Source: Jiangella endophytica
GTDB taxonomy: Bacteria; Actinomycetota; Actinomycetes; Jiangellales; Jiangellaceae
Direction: 5' to 3'
Length of the DNA stretch: 64,000 bases
Assembly (NCBI RefSeq): GCF_003427025.1
Contig: NZ_QVAI01000005.1
Span: forward strand, 124,001 to 188,000
Shown here: positions 60,804-64,000 of the stretch, one piece after another
Layout: each line of letters starts with the position of its first letter
Numbering within the stretch: the stretch's first letter is position 1
Position numbers and translations under genes: made by a program
Notes under the pieces: generated by a model
Database searches by the model: none
The model's input: the letters and a program-made list of their open reading frames with translations, nothing else
What the model was told of the DNA's origin: nothing

Positions 60804-61056
60804 GTGCAACTCCCTCCAGCACACCCGTCTGCTGACTATGGGTGCGCTCGGGCCGGCGAATGTGACAGCCGGAGACGGACAAAGCCTTCCAGGATGCACC
60901 AGATGTCACGGTCCCGCACGCGGAATGCACCAGCCGCCGGAAGAACGGGCAACCGCACGAACCGCCTCGACGACGGTTAGGGCTAACTTCCGGGCTAACC
61001 GGTCGGGCTGGACTGCTGCGGGTCATCACCCTCCGATCCGCGTTGGGAGCCCGCTG

Positions 61057-61842
61057 GTGAACACACTCACCGTCCCCGCCCGCACCACCGTCCTCGTCAC
61101 CGATCAGCTCAACGCCGAATGGCGTCGGCTCGGCGCCCGGCCCGTCCCGAAACGCTGGCCTCTGCAAGGCCTCGACGGCTGCGCGGTACTGGCCGACGCG
61201 GCCGATGTCATCGGGCGGACGCGCCGACATCAGCCGGCCGTCGCCGACGGCTTGCTCATCGGCCTGCTCGATCAACGCACCGAGCGCGACGACCATCTCG
61301 CCGGCCGCCTCGTCCTGCAGGTCATGCTCGGCCGGGCGGTCAACCTCGCCCGCCGCGCCCACCGCTTCGGGGCCGCGGGCGTCCGCGGCGACCTGCCGCA
61401 GCTCACGGCCGCCTCCGTCGCCGCCCTCTGGCATGCCATCGCCACCTATCCGGTCGACAGACGGCGGCACAAGGTGGCGGTCAACCTCTGCATGGACGCC
61501 CTCCGCCATTTCAACGTCGCCCTCCAGGACGACGCACCCGACCTCGTCGACACCACGGTTCTCGACGCCGCCGAGCCGGTGTTCCACCGTGCGCCGGCTC
61601 CGGTCGTCGAGGTCTTCGCCACGCTGACCTGGGGCATCAGCAAGGGGGTCATCACGGCCGACGACGCCGAGTTGCTCGTCCGCGTCTACTGCCCGCTGCC
61701 CGGCCAACTCGGCGGCGCCCACCTCGTCGCACGCGAGCTCGGCCTCACGCCGGCCACGGTGCGCCAACGCTGCAGCAGGGCCGTCCAACGGCTGTCCGGC
61801 GCCGTCCAGGCACGCCGGCCAGCACTCACCACGGCGGCCTGA
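61057..61842 (+). CDS. unknown protein with C-terminal HTH
   Basis: A 261-residue protein divergent from the LysM-BTAD gene. The first 200 residues are helical (DGCAVLADAADVIGRTRRHQPAVADGLLIGLLDQR) and the end carries an HTH-like stretch (GAHLVARELGLTPATVRQRCSRAVQRLSG) reminiscent of sigma-4 regions. GTG 61057 has GGGAG 8 nt upstream. A transcriptional role in the Tad locus is possible but unproved. Confidence 0.7.
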   Translation: MNTLTVPARTTVLVTDQLNAEWRRLGARPVPKRWPLQGLDGCAVLADAADVIGRTRRHQPAVADGLLIGLLDQRTERDDHLAGRLVLQVMLGRAVNLARRAHRFGAAGVRGDLPQLTAASVAALWHAIATYPVDRRRHKVAVNLCMDALRHFNVALQDDAPDLVDTTVLDAAEPVFHRAPAPVVEVFATLTWGISKGVITADDAELLVRVYCPLPGQLGGAHLVARELGLTPATVRQRCSRAVQRLSGAVQARRPALTTAA

Positions 61843-61969
61843 CCACCGCCAGCAGCACACAAGAAAGGCGATCCAGGGTGACGACACCGATCCACTCACT
61901 GGCGTTCGCCGGCTCGCCACCGAGCCGGTCAACGGGTGAGCAGCCCCGACAACCCTCGAGGGGACGACC

Positions 61970-62668
61970 ATGGCGCAGACCGTTGGACTAGAGACCACCG
62001 ACGAGCCGTTCGAACAGCCGCTCGATCCAGCGTTCAGCACGCCCGGCGTACCAGTGCGGCGGTACCGGCGGCGTCCGGCGCTCATCGGGCTGGGCGTCGG
62101 TCTGCTGGCTACGTGCGGCGCGGGCGCGGCCTACCTGGCGCAGTCGTCGGGCAACACCGTTCCGGTCCTGGCGGTCACCGATACCGTCCACCGGGGCGAG
62201 GTCCTCGACGCCGCGCGGCTGACCACGGCGCGAGCGGCGCCCGATCCTGCGGTGCACCCGGTCGCCGCGAGCGAGCTCTCCGCCGTCGTCGGGCAGCGGG
62301 CGGCCACCGACCTTCCCGCCGGCACGCTCCTCACCGAGGCCGCCCTCACGTCGGCTGACGTGCCGGCTTCGGGGCAGAGCGTCGTCGGCGTCGCGGTCAC
62401 CGAGGCACAACTGCCGCGGGCCGAGCTCGTCCCCGGCGACCACGTGCGCGTCTTCGGCACCCCGAACGCGGGCGATCCACCGCCGTCGGAACCGTCCCGT
62501 TCGGTCGCGGCCACCGTGGTCAGTGTCTCGGGCGTACTCGACTCCGGCCAGGTGGTGGTCGACGTCGTGGTCGCCCGCGACGTCGCCGGCACCCTGGTCG
62601 CGAAGGTCGCCACCGGGCGGGTCGCCATCGTCCTCGACGCCGAGGCTCAGGGCGGTGACGACCGATGA
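61970..62668 (+). CDS. SAF domain protein, CpaB/RcpC-like
   Basis: A 232-residue protein with one N-terminal membrane helix (RPALIGLGVGLLATCGAGAAYLA, about 34-56) and an extracytoplasmic SAF domain (TVHRGEVLDAARLTTARA...LPAGTLLTEAAL, about 70-125). In Flp/Tad systems CpaB/RcpC-like proteins assemble the secretin or outer envelope. Its start overlaps nothing; its stop overlaps the next ATG by 4 nt. ATG 61970 follows AGGGGACGACC. Confidence 0.85.
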   Translation: MAQTVGLETTDEPFEQPLDPAFSTPGVPVRRYRRRPALIGLGVGLLATCGAGAAYLAQSSGNTVPVLAVTDTVHRGEVLDAARLTTARAAPDPAVHPVAASELSAVVGQRAATDLPAGTLLTEAALTSADVPASGQSVVGVAVTEAQLPRAELVPGDHVRVFGTPNAGDPPPSEPSRSVAATVVSVSGVLDSGQVVVDVVVARDVAGTLVAKVATGRVAIVLDAEAQGGDDR

Positions 62669-63489
62669 CCATGCTCGCGCTCACCTCGGTCCGAGGCGCT
62701 CCCGGCGTCACCACGACAGCCTTGGTCGCCGCGTTGACCTGGCCCCGTCCGGTCCTGCTGGTCGAGGCCGACGTCGCCGGTAGCAGCAGCATCAAGGCCG
62801 GACACCTGCGCGGCGAGGTCGGCCACGAGCTCGGCCTCATCAACCTCGCGCTCGCCCACCGCAACGGCGCGCTGAGCCTCAGCACGTTGCGCGGGCAGAC
62901 CATCGCCCTCAGCGACGACGGCGCACGACTCGCCCTTCCCGGTCTGGCCACGAAGGCACAGGCGACGAGCCTCACCGACGACTTCTGGGCCACGCTCGCC
63001 GGCCTGCTCCGCGGTGTCACGCGGCACGGCGTCGACGTCATCGTCGACGGCGGCCGGTTCGGCATGCGGCACGGCCCGGACGCGCTGCTGCGCGCGGCCG
63101 ATCTGCTGGCGGTGGTGTGCCGCACCGCCTTGGACGATCTCGTCGCGGTCCGCGCCAACGCCGACCATCTCCCCGACGGCGCCGGCGAGGCCGCACTCGA
63201 CCGGCGCGGCCTGCTGCTCGTCGGCGCGGGGCGGCCGCACCGCGCCGACGAGGCGGCCGAGGCCACGACGCTGCCGGTCTGGTCCGCCGTCGACTGGGAT
63301 CCCGTCGCCGCGGAACGCGTCAACGGCCGCGAGCGCCTGCGCACCGGCCTGTCGCGGCTGACGTCGTCCCGGCTGGTCCGCTCGGGCCGCGGCGCGGTCG
63401 CGGCCCTGCTGGCCGCCGACGACCGACGGCGGCGCGTCCTCGACGTCACGCTCGAGACCACTGTGCTCACGGGAAAGGGGGTCCGATGA
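62665..63489 (+). CDS. TadZ/CpaE-like ATPase
   Basis: A 274-residue MinD/ParA-type P-loop protein with deviant Walker A RGAPGVTTTALVAAL (about 9-23), EADVAGSSS, and a DVIVDGGRFG switch region (about 130-139). The classical KGG lysine signature is absent, as in the TadZ subset. It would localise the Tad ATPase or secretion machine. It overlaps the SAF gene and the next gene by 4 nt each. Confidence 0.82.
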   Translation: MTMLALTSVRGAPGVTTTALVAALTWPRPVLLVEADVAGSSSIKAGHLRGEVGHELGLINLALAHRNGALSLSTLRGQTIALSDDGARLALPGLATKAQATSLTDDFWATLAGLLRGVTRHGVDVIVDGGRFGMRHGPDALLRAADLLAVVCRTALDDLVAVRANADHLPDGAGEAALDRRGLLLVGAGRPHRADEAAEATTLPVWSAVDWDPVAAERVNGRERLRTGLSRLTSSRLVRSGRGAVAALLAADDRRRRVLDVTLETTVLTGKGVR

Positions 63490-64000
63490 GCGACCCACGG
63501 ATCACCGGCCTGCCCATCTTCACGCCGCCGCCCATCGCCGCGGCAGAAGCCGTGGGCCCGCCTCGGCGCAGCGTCCGCGAGATCCTCACCGCGCTACCAC
63601 TGGCCACACCGCCCAGCGAACCGGGCCTCGACTGGACGCTGGTCCGTGCCTTCCGCCAGCAGGCCGCCGCCCGGTTGTCCGACCAGGTCGACGAGACGAC
63701 GGCCGAGGCCGATCGCCGCACGGCCGGTCGCGAGATCATCGCGCAGCTGCTCGACGAACACGTCCGCCAAACGGTCACGACCGGCGGCGCCACCGTCGGC
63801 GTCGACCAGCAGGCCGCACTCGCACAGGCGATCTTCGACGCGCTCTTCGGGCTCGGCCGGCTACAACCACTGATCGACGACCCCGCCGTCGAGAACATCG
63901 AGGTCTACGGCGCCGAACCGGTGGTCGTCATCGACGGCGACGGACGCATCACCCGGCGGCCACCGGTCGTCGAGTCCGAGGACGAGCTGGTCGACATGCT
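63486..64000 (+). CDS. tadA: TadA/CpaF-type ATPase (cut by window edge)
   Basis: The first 171 residues of a CpaF/TadA type II/IV secretion ATPase. The N-terminal helices are followed by the typical FGLGRLQPLIDDPAVENIEVYGAEPVVVIDGDGRITRRP. Walker motifs lie beyond the window. It starts at ATG 63486, overlapping the previous gene by 4 nt. It should drive Flp pilus assembly. The gene symbol follows pilus nomenclature and is unrelated to the tRNA deaminase tadA at 33163. Confidence 0.9.
   Translation, partial: MSDPRITGLPIFTPPPIAAAEAVGPPRRSVREILTALPLATPPSEPGLDWTLVRAFRQQAAARLSDQVDETTAEADRRTAGREIIAQLLDEHVRQTVTTGGATVGVDQQAALAQAIFDALFGLGRLQPLIDDPAVENIEVYGAEPVVVIDGDGRITRRPPVVESEDELVDM

Noticed and set aside
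61878-61991. A 37-residue plus-strand frame before the SAF gene (GTG 61878, AAGGCG upstream)
   Set aside because: Composition and the lack of an overlap with its neighbour give no support beyond a weak ribosome-binding site; it could be real but I cannot show it.
1-64000. CRISPR arrays
   Set aside because: I saw no regularly spaced identical repeats of 25-40 bp with unique spacers; the only direct repeats are the att pair and short coding repeats.

Overview
The window is high-GC actinobacterial chromosome: strong G/C codon bias, frequent GTG starts, recR-ybaB-dnaX-SRP RNA-tRNA-Ser synteny, a DUF5063 gene, a TadA-associated protein and a start of a Tad pilus locus. The overall gene set would fit a Jiangella-like filamentous or soil actinomycete, but that genus guess is an inference only.

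Layout. 1-8149 is core chromosome on the minus strand: aspartate kinase and aspartate-semialdehyde dehydrogenase (ask-asd), DUF5063, recR, ybaB, dnaX, the small SRP RNA and then tRNA-Ser(GGA) on the plus strand, preceded by a methyltransferase. 8092-25451 is a 17.3-kb actinobacterial integrative and conjugative element (AICE, pSAM2-like). It is integrated in the 3' half of tRNA-Ser(GGA) and bounded by a perfect 58-bp direct repeat. Its minus-strand backbone runs through very short overlaps: two conserved element proteins, three tiny proteins, an FtsK/Tra translocase broken by an in-frame TGA, Rep, Xis and Int; a GntR regulator is divergent with three operator-like sites between. The cargo at 16.1-23.3 kb is visibly less GC-rich and looks like a defence island: an MmeI-like single-chain restriction-modification enzyme, a Sll1717-type P-loop ATPase and an XRE-ImmA/IrrE protease with an unknown partner behind a 48-bp palindrome. 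A HigB/HigA-like toxin-antitoxin pair and two unknown genes follow before attR.

25.5-57.5 kb is chromosome again: alpha/beta hydrolase, YciI-ECF sigma pair, LytR_C protein, K+/H+ antiporter, M20 peptidase, tRNA-Ser(CGA), tadA, an amino-acid dehydrogenase, a pterin dehydratase/VOC protein, upp, the three-gene proton-translocating transhydrogenase (pntA1-pntA2-pntB), two secreted GH16 enzymes with a GH38 alpha-mannosidase, TetR/PAP2, MFS/MarR, and an NAD-centred cluster. In that cluster an SPFH protein and a divergent NAD-kinase-like protein are divergent from a Nudix/NrtR-type regulator, with two matched operators between, followed by a sirtuin. 57.5-64 kb begins a Flp/Tad pilus-type locus: a large LysM-BTAD membrane protein, an HTH protein, a SAF (CpaB-like) protein, a TadZ/CpaE-like ATPase and the start of a TadA/CpaF ATPase.

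Two related palindromic intergenic repeats (37259-37440 and 44706-44794) sit between convergent genes. The most promising material is the AICE cargo, the NrtR/SPFH/NAD-kinase/sirtuin cluster and the repeat family.
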